From Coprinellus micaceus (taxonomy: Eukaryota; Basidiomycota; Agaricomycetes; Agaricales; Psathyrellaceae), in the NCBI GenBank assembly GCA_951394405.1, contig OX596337.1, positions 2,418,001 to 2,482,000 of the forward strand: a stretch of DNA of 64,000 nucleotides, read 5' to 3'. Below the pieces are notes generated by a model. It made no database searches. It was given only the letters and a program-made list of their open reading frames with translations, and was not told the DNA's origin. Within the stretch, counting starts at the first letter, position 1; every line of letters begins with the position of its first letter. Positions 44,371-56,669 of the stretch are shown in pieces. The translations under genes and the position numbers were made by a program.

Positions 44371-46523
44371 CTAGATTCCACGAGGAGGACGCCGTCTCTT
44401 GTTCTTGCCTGAGTAAGTGACGACGTTATTATAGGGGTTGCTGTGGCTGACTTTGCCATTCGAAAAGGGCCTTTTCTGGCTGCTCCGGTCATGAAAGTCT
44501 TGCGACTTCCGCTTTTTGAGTGGGCGCGGACCGTTGCCATAAAAGGAGGCGGGGGGTATGCTTGAGCGTTCGGGAACGGGGGAAGAAGATGGGGGAGGAT
44601 TCGGAGTGGTCTGCGGGTCATCGATGCCAACTTCCCGTGACGGCGACGATTGGGAATCTGCGCCGTTCTCCTTGCCACCCTCGTCGGAGTCTTCGCCTTC
44701 GGAGGCGTATTGGCTAAGCCCTTTCATCGTCGACTTAGCTCTTTGCTGCTGGGCGGCCTGGATTTTCGCTTTCAAAGCCGCTGCCTGAGGGTCTTCTCGC
44801 GATTTTTTAGGATCTCCGTTGATGGATGGTGACGGTGATAGCGGTCCAAGGAGGGGCTTATCCACTTTCTCTCCCATATCCTCGTCGTCATCCATGTCCC
44901 GTTCCTTGCGCTTCATTCCCTTCATCTTTTGGGAAATGCGAGGTCGGTTGAGCTCTTCTCTCTTTTCGGACCCTTTCGACTTCACTGCCGCTTCCAAACC
45001 CTGACCCTTGTCCCGCATATAAAAGAGTACGTATGCGCTCTTCTTGTTCATAGGTGGGGGAACGGGGTGCACCGATTCGTCGTTCATCTCGTGCCATCGA
45101 CCATCCTTGGACTTCACAAAGGCGTAGTAATGACCGGAGTTGGGACCGCTACCGGCGTGGCAGATCACACCATATAGCGAGTACGACGGGCCGAAGGAAT
45201 CTTCACTCATGTAGGGCGCCAAGTTCAACTTTTCGTCGTATTCGACTTGATGGGGAATCTTTCGACCCAGCGGAGAGAACCGCTTGAGATGAACGGTGAG
45301 GACGATGGGCGCCTCGTGGACAGTGAACCGCTTTTCAGCATTAACCGGCTTGTTGCACCTACAAAAAGCAGTCAGATCGCATAGGGACGAGCAGGAGAGT
45401 GAATCGGGTACGCACTTTTCGCATTTATATTTATCTGCCCCCTTTAAATGGTCTATCGCAACGAATTTCTTCAGAGCCTCTCTGACAGTATCGGTCTTGA
45501 AGATGTCCAAGCTGAGATCGAGGATGCGGTCGAAAGTGTCACTGTTGTACCCGCAACTTTGACACGTTACTCGAGAGCGTAACCGGCCACCAAAGATCTT
45601 GTGCACCCATGTTGTCTCAGCGAGTTTGGGGTCAATTTTTCTGCCAGCTCAACGTGTGAGATGATAGGAGCGTGGAGTGAGATGACAATGGGACCCACGG
45701 TGGGTGGCCAAACAGGCACGCCTTCTGCAGCGCATCGATTGCATACCGGAGGAACTCATGTGTGTCCTCTTGCCTCCCTCTCCGCATATGCTTGGCGATG
45801 GCTGTAAGAGCACGGTATCAGCGGTCTGGTCGTGCTTTTGTGGGTAACGGATCCTCACTCTGCAGCCGGCTAACAATGGGGGTGGGTGAAAAGGAGCTTC
45901 TCGAGTTGTGAGCTTGGCCAGCAACACTTCGTAGACCGCAAGTCATACAGAACTTGTCGTTGCGACCTATTATGCCCGCGTCAGCACGAGCGCTTAAAGC
46001 AACAGATATGACCACGCACATTTCTCCTTGGTATGGCCGGCGAGGATGTGGAGCAATGGAGGTGTATGGATGAGACATTGCAGAGCGCTGTTCAGAAAAC
46101 ACGTATTGCCGAGGTTGTGCAGTCCAGAGCCAATGTTACACTGGGATGGCCATGAGATATCGATGCCAGACGACCACAGGGATTTCGAAGACGACTTGGG
46201 GGTGGGGGCGGGGGTAGGTGGGGATTTGGGCTCAACGCTCTTCTACAATGGATGTCACCATTACAGTCTAAGCGCTGACGCGCCATACAAGTACTCACCT
46301 CAATCTTAGGGGCAGGAGTCTTTGGAGGCGGAGGGGGCACATTAATCGGCTTGTATTTCCCTTCTGGCACGGCATACGCGCCTGACGAGGAACCCTCTAT
46401 GAATTCGACTGGCGGTGGCAGAAGTTTGTTGAATGCTTCGAGGTCCTTGGCCGGCCGGTAATCATCTGCAGCATGGCTGGAGGAAAAAATGTGGCTGGTC
46501 GGTACTAGTGGGGAGGCCAGCAT
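44371..46523 (-). CDS. USP36/Ubp10-like ubiquitin-specific protease, 623 aa
   Basis: Exons 46523-46299, 46242-46020, 45966-45859, 45801-45699, 45640-45416 and 45358-44371. The Cys box [18 protein letters not shown] puts the catalytic Cys at residue 123. Zinc ligands CMTCG, CQSCG and CEKCN are present; the middle has [20 protein letters not shown], and the His box is [20 protein letters not shown]. The Lys-rich, disordered C-terminus ends in [10 protein letters not shown], a likely nucleolar signal. USP36 and yeast Ubp10 remove ubiquitin from histone H2B and nucleolar proteins; nucleolar action is inferred from similarity and the basic tail. All junctions keep frame, including a phase-2 donor GTGGGT at 45698. 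Confidence 0.88.
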
Positions 46524-46971
46524 GATTCTTGGAGTGGCAGCGGTGTGGCCTGGTCGGGTGAAAGCCCTTGAAAAGAGCGCCAGACGAGAAGGCAGCGCTG
46601 CGAGGCAATGAGAATGTCGGGATGAGCAAAGCAAGGACTATGCAGCAAAGAAGCTGTGGCAGCGCGGTAACGCCCAAGCATTATTTTCGACCATTTCCTT
46701 GTTTATCGTTTGTGGCGTGCTGCTCTCACGTGCATACGGTGGTCCCACAAGCTCCCACAACTGTCTTGGTCAATATTCAGAAGAACGACAATAATACACA
46801 GAGAGCTAAAGCTACAGAAAACGAGGGCATAATCACTAATCTCGATATTAAGGGTATACTCGAAGAAACCACAGGATCAGTATGGTAATCGAAGAGGGAG
46901 AGTGGGTATTGATACAGATGAGACGAATCCAGAGTCCAGTCGTAATTCCCGCGTCGAAAAGGCGAACGCCG
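46524..46971. other. Intergenic region, two minus-strand genes
   Basis: It contains the promoter of the deubiquitinase and the 3' end of the zinc-finger gene. An AT-rich stretch with AATACACAGAGAG lies near 46790. No gene is supported. Confidence 0.35.
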
Positions 46972-48360
46972 CTAGCCGTCATGCACACTAGGTGCGGCAT
47001 CATAGGCAGAATATGAGTATATGCTCTTACTCGTATGCGAAATAAAAGCAGTATCGTGAACGCGCGGCTCATCGAGGTAGTGGGGAGGCGGTGTAAACGG
47101 GCGTGAACCCACTGGCATCACGTAGCCGATGGGGAGACTAGCGGATTGGGGAGTCGCCAACATGGGAGGGTAACGAACGGATCCAGAGAGACGCACCCCT
47201 GTGGGCGAGGAGTCGGTCGACGAGGAGGAGAGGAGTTGGGGTGTCGGAGCCCGAGGCGTTGAGTGGGCTGAATACGCATCGTGATGCAGAGGCCCTATAG
47301 AGTAGTGAGGCTCGTACGAAACATATTGTGGGTCTTCGACTCCCAGGGAGGTGGCAGGATGGTAAGACGCCAGGTAGTGGTCGTTGGGGCCACCGTAATG
47401 GAACGTATGAGTAGCGCCGTCTAAACGCGGGCCAATGTCAGTATTCATATATGTTGGGGGTACCTCAGGCAGAAACTCACAGAATTCCTCGTCCTCGTCC
47501 TTCACCCTCGGATATTTAGAGGGTGAATACATGTCTATGTATTCGCCAATCGGAGGGGCTATCGGCAAGGCGATAATGGAGTTGGGGTGAGCGTGCTGAA
47601 TGCTCCGCTCGCTGACTGAGACATCCGAAGGCGTTCCATTCTTGAAACCCCTTTTCGTCCTATCCCGTTCCTCGCGAAACCGCTTGGGCTCGATCTCTGG
47701 TGCGTAATCGTCGATATTCACATCGTCTTTGGTGAGGCCGTGCTTGTCCTTGAGATGGACGACAAACGCCGACCGGCGTTTGATCCTACAGTGGGGCTGT
47801 GAATTTGAAGCCACACAAAAGCGAACTGAAGCTTACCCCACCGGACAATCCTTCACGGGGCACGTATAGGTCCCCTTGGTTCGATGACGTTCCTTCTCGT
47901 GCCTCGCCTTAGACGAGGGGTCGGCGAACATCTGGTGACACTTGTAGCATTCGTGAGGCTTTTTCCCGGTGCTACGAATCTCATCAGATGCTCGGCTCGA
48001 ATCGACAAGAAAGATTAAACGAACTGAGTATTCATATGTGTCTTGAGACCGGTACGCTGAGGAAAACCTTTCCCACAATAAAAGACCTCTTGAGTGATTT
48101 CATCCTTCCAAGTGTAGTCGCAAATATATGGCCTGAAGCCGAGGGTGAGGGCGAAGGTCACGAATATACGTTGAGCGGGAACTTACTTCTCTCCAGTATG
48201 AATCCGCTGGTGTCGCTGTTTATCGCTCTCGCTTCCGAACTTGCGTTTACAATCCTCGAAGCCGCAGGTGAACTGAAAAGACCGTCGTCAGGACCTTCGC
48301 GGGGACCAGTGGCGTAAGTGGCAATGTGCGTACCTTGCGCGGTCTCTCAACACGAGGCAT
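46972..48360 (-). CDS. C2H2 zinc-finger transcription factor, 389 aa
   Basis: Exons 48360-48334, 48272-48187, 48132-48025, 47971-47837 and 47785-46972. Four C2H2 fingers are spread over the small exons: FTCGFEDCKRKFG..HQRIH, a second finger with FPQRTGLKTHMNTH, ECYKCHQMFADPSSKARH and YTCPVKDC..FVVHLKDKH. HTGEK- and HTGKK-type linkers join them. Finger 2 has 14 residues between its two Cys instead of 2-5. The C-terminal 250 residues are Pro/Ser/Tyr-rich and may activate transcription. The segment 47421-47480 (60 nt, GTGAGT..TTTAG, stop-free) may be a further intron, which would shorten the protein by 20 residues. DNA target unknown. Confidence 0.75.
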
Positions 48361-48951
48361 ATCGATAAAATATAATCAAAACGAGAGTGATGGGTGAGCT
48401 AGAGGCGAGGCTGTCCCGCGGCACTCGGATGAAACAGAAGGAGTGGAGGGGGAAAAGGTGGACGGAATTAGGGGATCGTACCCTCTTTTAAGCTTCCTCC
48501 CATGTGTTTCGTCAGAGCCACCGATTCGACAGAGATCTGTTCAACTATTGTCATCTGGGCGGCGGTTAAAGCCGTGTTTGTTCAAAACCTCGAGGCGGAA
48601 ATGAAGACACCAATATGGAAGTCTCCGAAACGAAGGAAGTCTCTCTCGATCACACAAAGGAGAAGAATTGAATGACGCTCAATGGCATCGAAGCACCATC
48701 GTTTAACGAGTGGCTAAAACCCAACCCTTCCCATCCAACGGCCAATCCATTGCAACAAAAGCCGCGAGCCACTGCCACTGGAGATAGATCTGTGGTAGAA
48801 ATAGGAAGTAGTCAGTCATCCTGTATTTGAAGGATGTACGATGGCGGGATATAACCAAAACGGGTTGCGATATGCTAAATTGCAATCATCGGTTCCGCCT
48901 GCCTTGTCGGGTGCGAATCCGAGCGACAATAAGGGACGGGGTATAATGTAC
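48361..48951. other. Intergenic region, two minus-strand genes
   Basis: The 590 bases upstream of the zinc-finger gene, including a GGGTACGATCC stretch near 48475-48485 and purine-rich DNA at 48390-48460. No gene is supported. Confidence 0.35.
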
Positions 48952-50377
48952 CTAATGGCCCAGACCTTGCCCGTCGATCCTCTTGGTAATTATCTCCTCC
49001 AGCCAAGGGGCGATCGTCCATAGGTCAACCCAGTTAAAAGACGCATATTGGCGGCCGTCGGATGGCCCAAGAAGTTGCACAGTTATCCTAACGGTGCCTG
49101 GTGAACAAAAACCGTGCGCGGGGGCGAGAGCGGGACGCACAGGAGGCCCCCAACCCACCGAGATCCCTCTTCTATCTCTGCATAACTCGCCCATCGTAAA
49201 TCGGCACCCCCTGGGGTGTGGAATGGATAGATTGAGTGAATTGTCGCAGGACAAGGGCGGGTGAGTCGACTATAGGTGAACGATGAAAGTGGGAGCCGGT
49301 GAACTTGCGAGACTGTGACGGCTATCAAGATGATACCCGTACTGTCAAAGAATGCGGACTCACTCGGTGAAACAGGGCTCGTGGCCACCACCGGATAGAC
49401 GCCATGATCGTCAATGTGACTTCGCCCGCTCACAGGGGCGTAGTAAGGAACTGCTGACCCACTGCTTCGTCCACGAGGTTCTATTCCAGGAGGATTTAGT
49501 AGCAAATGGGCATTCACATTGATAGACGCCGGAGTCCTAGGGGTTGTCATAGTCCCGAAAGTGAGAACCCTAAAGTCTGCGAATTCCACGAGCGACTGCA
49601 ATGCATTTAGCCACCAATTGGTCAAAAATGACAAGGACGTACATGTATGTGGGTTTCTAGATGCGCCAAATTGCTTTGCATCCTAGGAGTTGTGCTGAGC
49701 CACTGCTTCTGGATGGAATGATGGAAACGGAACCCACTTCATCTGGTTGAAGATAGTCACTGGATTAAAGGACCTTGCTGAGGCCTCGAGGAGGTTGGCC
49801 GAGCCATTGCGGTTGAGGACGATATACCTAAGGAATTAGCTGATAACGCCACGCGGGAAGTCGCAGATGCTGACTTGGTCCACGCTTCATCCGTCGTACA
49901 TGACGTTGCTCCGCGATGCCAGAGCCTGAATAACACTCTATCGCAGATGTGAGCCACCGTACTTCGAAGCACAGCATAGGACAACGCGCACTTGAGGAAC
50001 GCCTCTTTCCACGATCCGTCCTTCCTCCATTTCTGCCAGCTTGGCAAGAATCGACGAGTAAAACATTCCTCCCACTCACGCGACCTGAGATTGGGGAGGG
50101 TTGCCTCGTAGAGGAGAAACGAGGGGCGCGCGAGGCTGAGGATCTCGACCCAGTTCTGACGGGGGACTATGGACCGAACGCTCAGATGCTTTAGAGTGTG
50201 ATCGTAGTTGTGGGCTTGGAGATCAGCCAGGATGGGGCGGCGCCAGGGATTGAGGGCCGAGTCCGAGGCCACGAGATAGAGACGCTTTGACAGATGGGAC
50301 ACGGTGATCAGGGAGGGAATGTCGAGCTCGGAGAGTATCTCTGCGATGAGCTCGACGGGCAAATGCTCGAATCTCAT
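48952..50377 (-). CDS. F-box protein, 366 aa, 7 exons
   Basis: Exons 50377-49992, 49937-49875, 49827-49738, 49682-49643, 49595-49364, 49312-49159 and 49087-48952. The N-terminus is a clear F-box (EHLPVELIAEILSELDIPSL..VSHLSKRLYLVAS), which binds Skp1 in an SCF ubiquitin ligase. The following region, WEECFTRRFLPSW, DGSWKEAFLK, DEAWTKYIVLNRNGSANLLE and MKMQSNLAHLETHI, looks like the conserved substrate part of a fungal F-box family. The C-terminus ends WTIAPWLEEIITKRIDG. The intron at 49938-49991 is stop-free apart from its ends and could be retained; the conserved FLK-VLF-RLWHR spacing supports removal. Donor 49158 (GTGGGT) with 71-nt intron is the least certain. Confidence 0.8.
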
Positions 50378-50614
50378 CGTCGTGGGCGGCGAGCACGAAG
50401 GACAGCGACGGTGATGACGGCATCGTGCGGCGGAGTCGGGCCATCACATCGCAGCCAAAAAAGGCAGGAGGAAGGACGTCCGCGGCTGAGCAGTGGTTCT
50501 TGAGTCTATCTGCACCTACCTCGACTTCTTCGGGTGTCAGTCTACAGTTCCCTGCGACGAAGATGGGCTCTATTACCTACCCACCCCTTCCCTTCTTTTC
50601 TCTCCTCCCCCATT
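50378..50614. promoter_or_regulatory. Divergent promoter region F-box / KRE6-like
   Basis: 237 bases between divergent starts, with a long pyrimidine-rich stretch at 50580-50610 immediately before the plus-strand ATG. No TATA box is seen. Confidence 0.4.
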
Positions 50615-53058
50615 ATGTCTACCAAGGACTCCCCCCGCATGGGCCCTTTTTCCACCGTCGAGACATCCCTCAGTCTCCTCAGGGCCTCCAGTTTTGGTAT
50701 CCTGCGAAGGGACAGCTGGGTAGGTGCCGTGGACAACAGTTTCAGAGCTAGTGACCGACTGCAGCCTTGCAGCAGACACTCGATGCCGATTCTCCGTATC
50801 CTCGTGCTAGCTCGAGGCTCAGCACTCTAACGGACAAGGTACCCAAACGAACGCTCAATGGGGTCCAACACTCACCTCAAAAACATTCCAGTTCTCCCTA
50901 GCCGCAGATCCCAGAGCGTGGGGCTCAGACCTGTCTCCCGACTTAGTAGAGAACGATGATGCTCTCCACAACCCCGAGAGCGAGCCCGCCCAGGCCCCAA
51001 ATCTCGATACCAAAGAAATACTCAGGAACAAGCGAGGCCTCGTAAACGTTGGGTGTATACTGACCCTACTTGCAATGATCATATTCCTATTGTTTGTTCT
51101 TCTTTTTTCTGCTGGACATTGCACTGAGTACTGAGGCATGGTGCTCGACAGTATCGGCTATCCAGTGATCATGTACGCAACCCATACAAACCCAATGAAG
51201 TCTGGTTACAATCTAGGTGGAATCAATTCTACTGGACAGGTAGGCCTACCAAAAATCCCGTGAAAGAAATAAAGATGACAAGATGCCGGATACTAGGTGC
51301 CCGCCATCGGGAACTTTGGCCCCATCGACCTCGACACGCCAGCGGAGGCATATACCAGACACTCTACGCGCGATGGCTCGAAGATGGTCCTGGTCTTTTC
51401 CGACGAATTTAACCAGGACGGGCGATCGTTTTATCCGGGGGATGACCCGTACTGGGAAGCAGGCGACCTTCATTATTGGGCAACAAACAACATGGAATGG
51501 TACGACCCTGAGGCTGTAACAACAGCCAATGGTGCCCTGGTCATCGCCTTCTCGGAAAAGGAAACGCACGGCCTTCACTATCAGGGAGGTATGCCACACC
51601 CCCTGTGCCATTCATCGGACATTGCTCAAAATAATGCTCAGGGCTCGTTTCATCTTGGAACAAATTCTGCTTCACCGGAGGATACATCGAAGCCGCGGTG
51701 AAGCTTCCGGGCGTCAATAATGTTGCCGGAATGTGGCCCGCGGTTTGGACAATGGGTAACCTCGGTAGGGCGGGCTACGGTGCGTCTCTCGAAGGCATGG
51801 TATGCAATTCCAACAGCGCCTTGGACCCATCACCTTACTGACTTACATTTTAATAGTGGCCATATACCTACGACGCCTGCGATGTTGGCACTGCTCCCAA
51901 CCAAACACACAACGGTCTCCCGTACGCAGCCACAGTCGACGGTGACTGGGCATATGATTATGCCCTCTCCTATCTCCCAGGGCAAAAGCTCTCAAGGTGT
52001 ACATGCGACGGTGAGGACCACCCCGGCCCCAAACATACTGACGGGACATACGTCGGTCGCTCCGCGCCAGAAATTGATGTTTTTGAGGCGCAGATTGGCG
52101 GGGACCCACCAAGGGGCCAGGTCTCGCAATCAGCTCAGTTTGCAGTGGGTCTCGAGGCTATCAACCATGTCGTGGGACTAACGAGAGGTTGACAGCCCTT
52201 CGACCGGTCGTACCACTGGAATAACTCCACAGAGAACCTGATCATCCCCAACCCCTCCATCTCGCGATTAAACGGATTCGTCGGAAATGTCGTGCAACAG
52301 GCAGCATCTGTCGTAACGGACACAAACCAGAGATGCTATGAGCGCGTTGCCCCATGCTTCTCCCTATATGGCTTTGAGGTATGCAGGCGTGATGGTTTTG
52401 CGGACGAATGCTCATGGTAAAAAAGTACAAACCCGGTTTCGACGACGCATACATCACTTGGTTTTCGGACGACAAAGTCGCCTGGACTTTGAACGCCGCA
52501 GGCGTGGGTGCGAGCAATATCGTCGAAATTTCTCCACGTCCCATACCCCAGGAGCCCATGGTGCGTCCCAGTTCCAAGTGCCCAAACCTGCTTGGGCCTT
52601 ATGTCGCGTACTGCACAGTACATGATCGCAAACCTCGGCATGTCCAAGAACTTCGGAGACGTCGATTTCTCGCACCTCCCCCTCCCAACGAAGATGGAAG
52701 TCGACTACATTCGCGTGTACCAGCAATCTGACTCGATCAACGTCGGGTGCGACCCACAGGGTTTCCCTACTGCTTCCTATATTGAGAAGTACGTTCAATC
52801 CAATCACGCTTCAGTCTGTAGCCCCCCTTCCCTTCCCGGCTATATTTTATCATTGCCACATTTCGTTTGCGACCTCGCTCCTTGACTGCTGTCTTTCTAC
52901 GTGACCTTCCATGGAAAGCTCAATTCTAACGACGTCGATCGTTCTCGTCCCTCTTCGCCAGGTACAAGGAAGCCTACACAAACCCGAACCTCACAAACTG
53001 GCGAGTCGACTACGGCAAGCCCTTCCCGAAGAATTCTTTCCTGGAGCCTTGCTCTTAG
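50615..53058 (+). CDS. KRE6: KRE6/SKN1 family beta-1,6-glucan synthesis protein (GH16), 593 aa, 11 exons
   Basis: Exons 50615-50719, 50773-50838, 50892-51091, 51152-51239, 51297-51588, 51642-51799, 51857-52144, 52196-52378, 52426-52560, 52619-52788 and 52962-53058. A short cytosolic Ser-rich part precedes a type II membrane anchor ([20 protein letters not shown]). The lumenal GH16-like domain has [40 protein letters not shown] and [14 protein letters not shown]. It also has the catalytic-site motif EIDVFE (Glu375 and Glu380) and [16 protein letters not shown]. These Golgi/ER membrane proteins are needed for beta-1,6-glucan in the fungal wall. The last intron, 173 nt, is three times the local norm. 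The N-terminus could extend upstream in frame. Confidence 0.88.
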
Positions 53059-53828
53059 AGTTCAAGCGACGAGAAGCTATCGATTTCATTTTGGTAGCTC
53101 CCTTCGGCCATTCGCCTACTATTTATCCATTTATCCGCCGCATCTCTCCCAGCCTCGTCCCGGGTCCCCCTCCGCTCACTAACCATGTCCACGAAACACG
53201 GACCTTCTTCTAGCCTCTTTGGACACAAATTCTAGCTGTACACTATTCATTTTTGTCCCCATTTGCCCAACTGCACCGGGCCTATGTATACCCACAGTCC
53301 ACTCTCGTCCGGCAGGGCCACACCATTCGCCTCGTTGCTCCCCTACGCCACTTCTCGCCCCACAACACTCCCAAGGCTCTTTGTACTCCGCAACCATACA
53401 CTCCACACCTTGGACCCACCCACAGTACATTTTCCGTCTCGACTCTTGACACTCTTTGGGATACCGCGTGCATTTCCTACCACTTCGCCCTCTTGTTACG
53501 TCCCACTTCTTGATAGCATTTAAACCCGATCCTTCAAAACCATGCCCCGTGTCGATAGACCGCATTTCCGCCGAGTGAAAGTTGAAAATGGACCAGTCCA
53601 GTTGACGAATACTTAAATTACAAACATGCGGAAATCCATCGTGTTGGGTATGAAACCAGCATGCAAGTAAAAACCCAGTGAAAGCACTGCCGAGGAAAGT
53701 GGAACGACGCAAGAGGGAGCACAAGTGGGCAGTGGTAGAAAGTGAGTCAGGTATCGCGCACAGACCAGAACAAAGGGGCAAAGCAGGGCCACATGAACAT
53801 AACACGCATCGCGCCGCGTTGTAGGGAA
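53059..53828. other. Intergenic region between converging genes
   Basis: 770 bases between two stop codons. The plus strand is C/T-rich with many CCAC, CTC and CCC words from 53070 to 53480, giving several spurious long ORFs in both strands. I see no gene. Confidence 0.4.
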
Positions 53829-56669
53829 CTAAAACAACCGGGTAGCCCTCGCCCATCCTCTCTTCGCACCATACTCAACAATGTCTTCGGCACACGCAGG
53901 GCCTCCATTTCGGACAAGTGGCACGGCGCCGGGGGCCAAAGTCGCCCTCCTGCCCCTTGCCTTTGAGGCGGCAGCAGTGGCCTTCGCTTGTGCAGGGCAG
54001 GCATCGATCAGCGCCCGTCCTAGCCACTGTTCCAAGTCAATCAGGGCTTCATAGCAGTCTCGCTCAGAAAAGCCTGATTGGTCCGAAGAGGCGGCTAAAG
54101 CCTCCCCGGTAGCCTTTGGCCTTCGTTGTGCGGCCGGTGCTTTCAGACCCTTGGACCGTAAGAGTTTGGAAACAAGGTAGTGGAGCCACTGCCAGAGGGT
54201 TAGGCGACGCGCTTTGCAGCGGATAAAGACGCACGTACCATAACGTTAGTCATGGGATGATAACCTTCCCAGTCTCCACCAGTTAAATCCCGCATCATCC
54301 TGTACACATCGAACTGGTAGTCACCTGCCAGTTTGCATTAGACCGTTGACCGCCCCGTTCCGCTGTTCCGCAACTCACCTTCTCCCATAAATATCTCTTC
54401 ATCGAATGGGGTCCACTGGACGCGATGACCACCAGATCCATCGCCTGCATCCATTCTCGAGAGCCCCAGATCGATGACTGTCACTTGAACGCCATGGCCT
54501 AGGTCGTCCATCACCATACCTTTAGAGCCGCGAGGCTTTGCACCCGAGTTCAGGTTGATCGACTTCAACCTTGCTCTGTGGGTTGGGACATTCTTGATCA
54601 GAATCTGGCCCCAGTGCAGGTCGCGGTGCTGCGAATGAATGAGTTTGGTCGGTCCATCCAGTGGAGACGGGTCAACCCACCTCGAATGATACGAGGCGCT
54701 CGGCATGTGCGAGCGATTTTGCGACTTGCCAGAAAATACTGCAGGCCTGCCGCCACCCAGATTTCAACGGACTTGAGAAGACGTACGTCTCCATGTCGGG
54801 TCCACCATTTGGTAAAACAATGATGGCGTAGGCTTGAGAGAGGGTAAATGTATCTGGGAGGGAGAAGTAATCAGGAATGGCGTAAATCTGGGTACAAAGA
54901 CGAGGGCTGCACGTACCGGGTCGAATGCTTTCTGACCCCTTGTCCTCATAATATTCGTCCCAGAGGCTCAGTAAATCCTCAGGATACTTGCCCTTGACGA
55001 CGTATGTCTTCAACAACTTGACGAACCCATGATGCACCTCTCCCATCGCACGAGTGACAATGATCTCCTTCCGCACGTCCTGTGCGTCTGTTGGCGGTGG
55101 TGCCTCGCTTTCCATATTCTCGTGTCCAATGAATCCCCTGGCCTTCAGGACGCGTTTCCCTTCGGAGTCAGGAGACTCATCTCTCAAGGGGATCACCTTC
55201 AGCACGACGTCGCCAATCCCAAATACCTCAGAGTAACTCGCCTCGCCAATCTTCTTGAAGAAGAGCCCCCCACCATGCCTCTCCTTGGCTTTCTGGAGCA
55301 CGGGATCGAAAGGGAAAGAGTCGATAAAAGAGGAGAAATCATGGGGACCGCATTCCTCCTGGCCACACTCCTCGAGTAGTGGCTTGAGATAGGTTGGAAT
55401 AGGCGGGCCCACAAAGGTAAATCCAGTGATTCCGTCGCATTCAAGGCTGAGCTCCGCAAAGTCCAGAGACAAGTCTAGATCAGAAGTAGAAGGAGACGGA
55501 GGTGAGGGAGGCTCAAACAGTCCTTTGGATCGACCGCCGCGGATCGGTGTAAGCTGACGGCCCTTGAGAACTGGTGAATTTGGTAGGTGGAAGGCAGGCG
55601 CCCTCGTCTGCATCACCGATGCCCGAGCTTTGACGGGGGGAGTTATGGGTCGTGTAACTTTCGGCAAATCGGACATGCGGGGGACTTGCTTTGTGGAATA
55701 AGGAGCCGGGGGAACGACGACCTCTACTGTTGGCGTCCGCTTTAAAGGTCTGCTCGTCGTTGGTTGAAGGGCTTTGGTAGCAGTTGCAACTCGTTGCAAG
55801 GGTTTGGAAGCACCATGTCCGGTCGTTGGCTTGGCCCTGGGGGGAGGTCGAGGGGCTGGAGGTTCATCCTCCGAGGCACAGTCGTCAGACACAACAGCCC
55901 TCGTCGCACGCCTGCGCAACTTTTCCTGTTTGGGCTGGCTGGCTACTTCTGGTTCGCTGTCTGAGTCGACATATATCGGGACCTGCGACTTTGGCTTGAG
56001 TGTTGTCTTCTCCACCTTGGCCTTCGACGTCTCGTCGATAGGCTTGGACATGACACCAGTTCGAGACACGCGCTGCTCTTTCGAGATGGTGCGCCCTTCA
56101 TCGTCGACAACGATGATGTCCATCTTCACGACTGGTGAGGTGGGTTTACCCAGCTTGGAAGGCGGGGCCTTCGCACTTGGAACCCGTTGCTTTATCTTCA
56201 ATTTCCCAACGTTCGATGCGGGTGCGGGGAGTTCTGGAACATTGATGGGGTGGGAGGAAAGAGGATTCCGAGCGGACGAACCCAGGGCCGTGTTGCCATT
56301 GGGCTTGCCTAACGGCATAGGCTTCACTTTAGCTTTCGACGGGTGCACGTCGGAGCCCACACGGTTGCTGGTTTCCTTCACGGGTTCTGAGGCTCTGACA
56401 GGCTTCTTGGCGGGCGATAAGGGCGGCGACAGTCGCTTCTTCCGCTGCGCTCCAACAACTTTAGGCGGGGGTGCCTTCTTCGTTGGCGTGGGGTTCTCCC
56501 TCCCCTTCATTCGAGATGCAACAGGCGCCCATGCTGGGGGTGGAGGGAGGTCATCGAATATGCTGATAATCTCCTTCGGTCGTGATTTGGCGTCGCTGGC
56601 GGTGACCTCGACAACCCGTTTCCCCCTCTTGCCATAGGCATTGATGTGTTTCGTCTGTGTGCTGAGCAT
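53829..56669 (-). CDS. Haspin-like histone H3 kinase, 873 aa
   Basis: Exons 56669-54917, 54853-54681, 54628-54379, 54324-54239 and 54188-53829. The first 450 residues are basic, Pro-rich and disordered, typical of haspin N-termini. The divergent kinase domain reads FFKKIGEASYSEVFGIGDVV (glycine loop), VVLKVIPLRDE, EIIVTRAMGEVHHGFVKLLK, the catalytic loop FEHRDLHWGQILIKN (residues 641-655), IDLGLSRMDA and YQFDVYRMMRDLTGGDW. Haspin phosphorylates histone H3 Thr3 to recruit the chromosomal passenger complex. The loop has HWGQ where most haspins have HWGN, and DLG where animals have DYT. The tail AEDIVEYGAKRGWA is typical of the family. Start is the first ATG after an upstream hydrophobic stretch in frame. 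Confidence 0.85.

Noticed and set aside
53179..53856. 225-codon minus-strand open frame beside haspin
   Set aside because: It overlaps the haspin 3' end in another frame and covers C/T-rich intergenic DNA; the true haspin C-terminus is in the frame ending at 53829.
55774..56637. 287-codon plus-strand open frame
   Set aside because: Antisense to the disordered N-terminus of the haspin-like gene; composition is the mirror of a Pro/Lys-rich coding strand, with no family motif.
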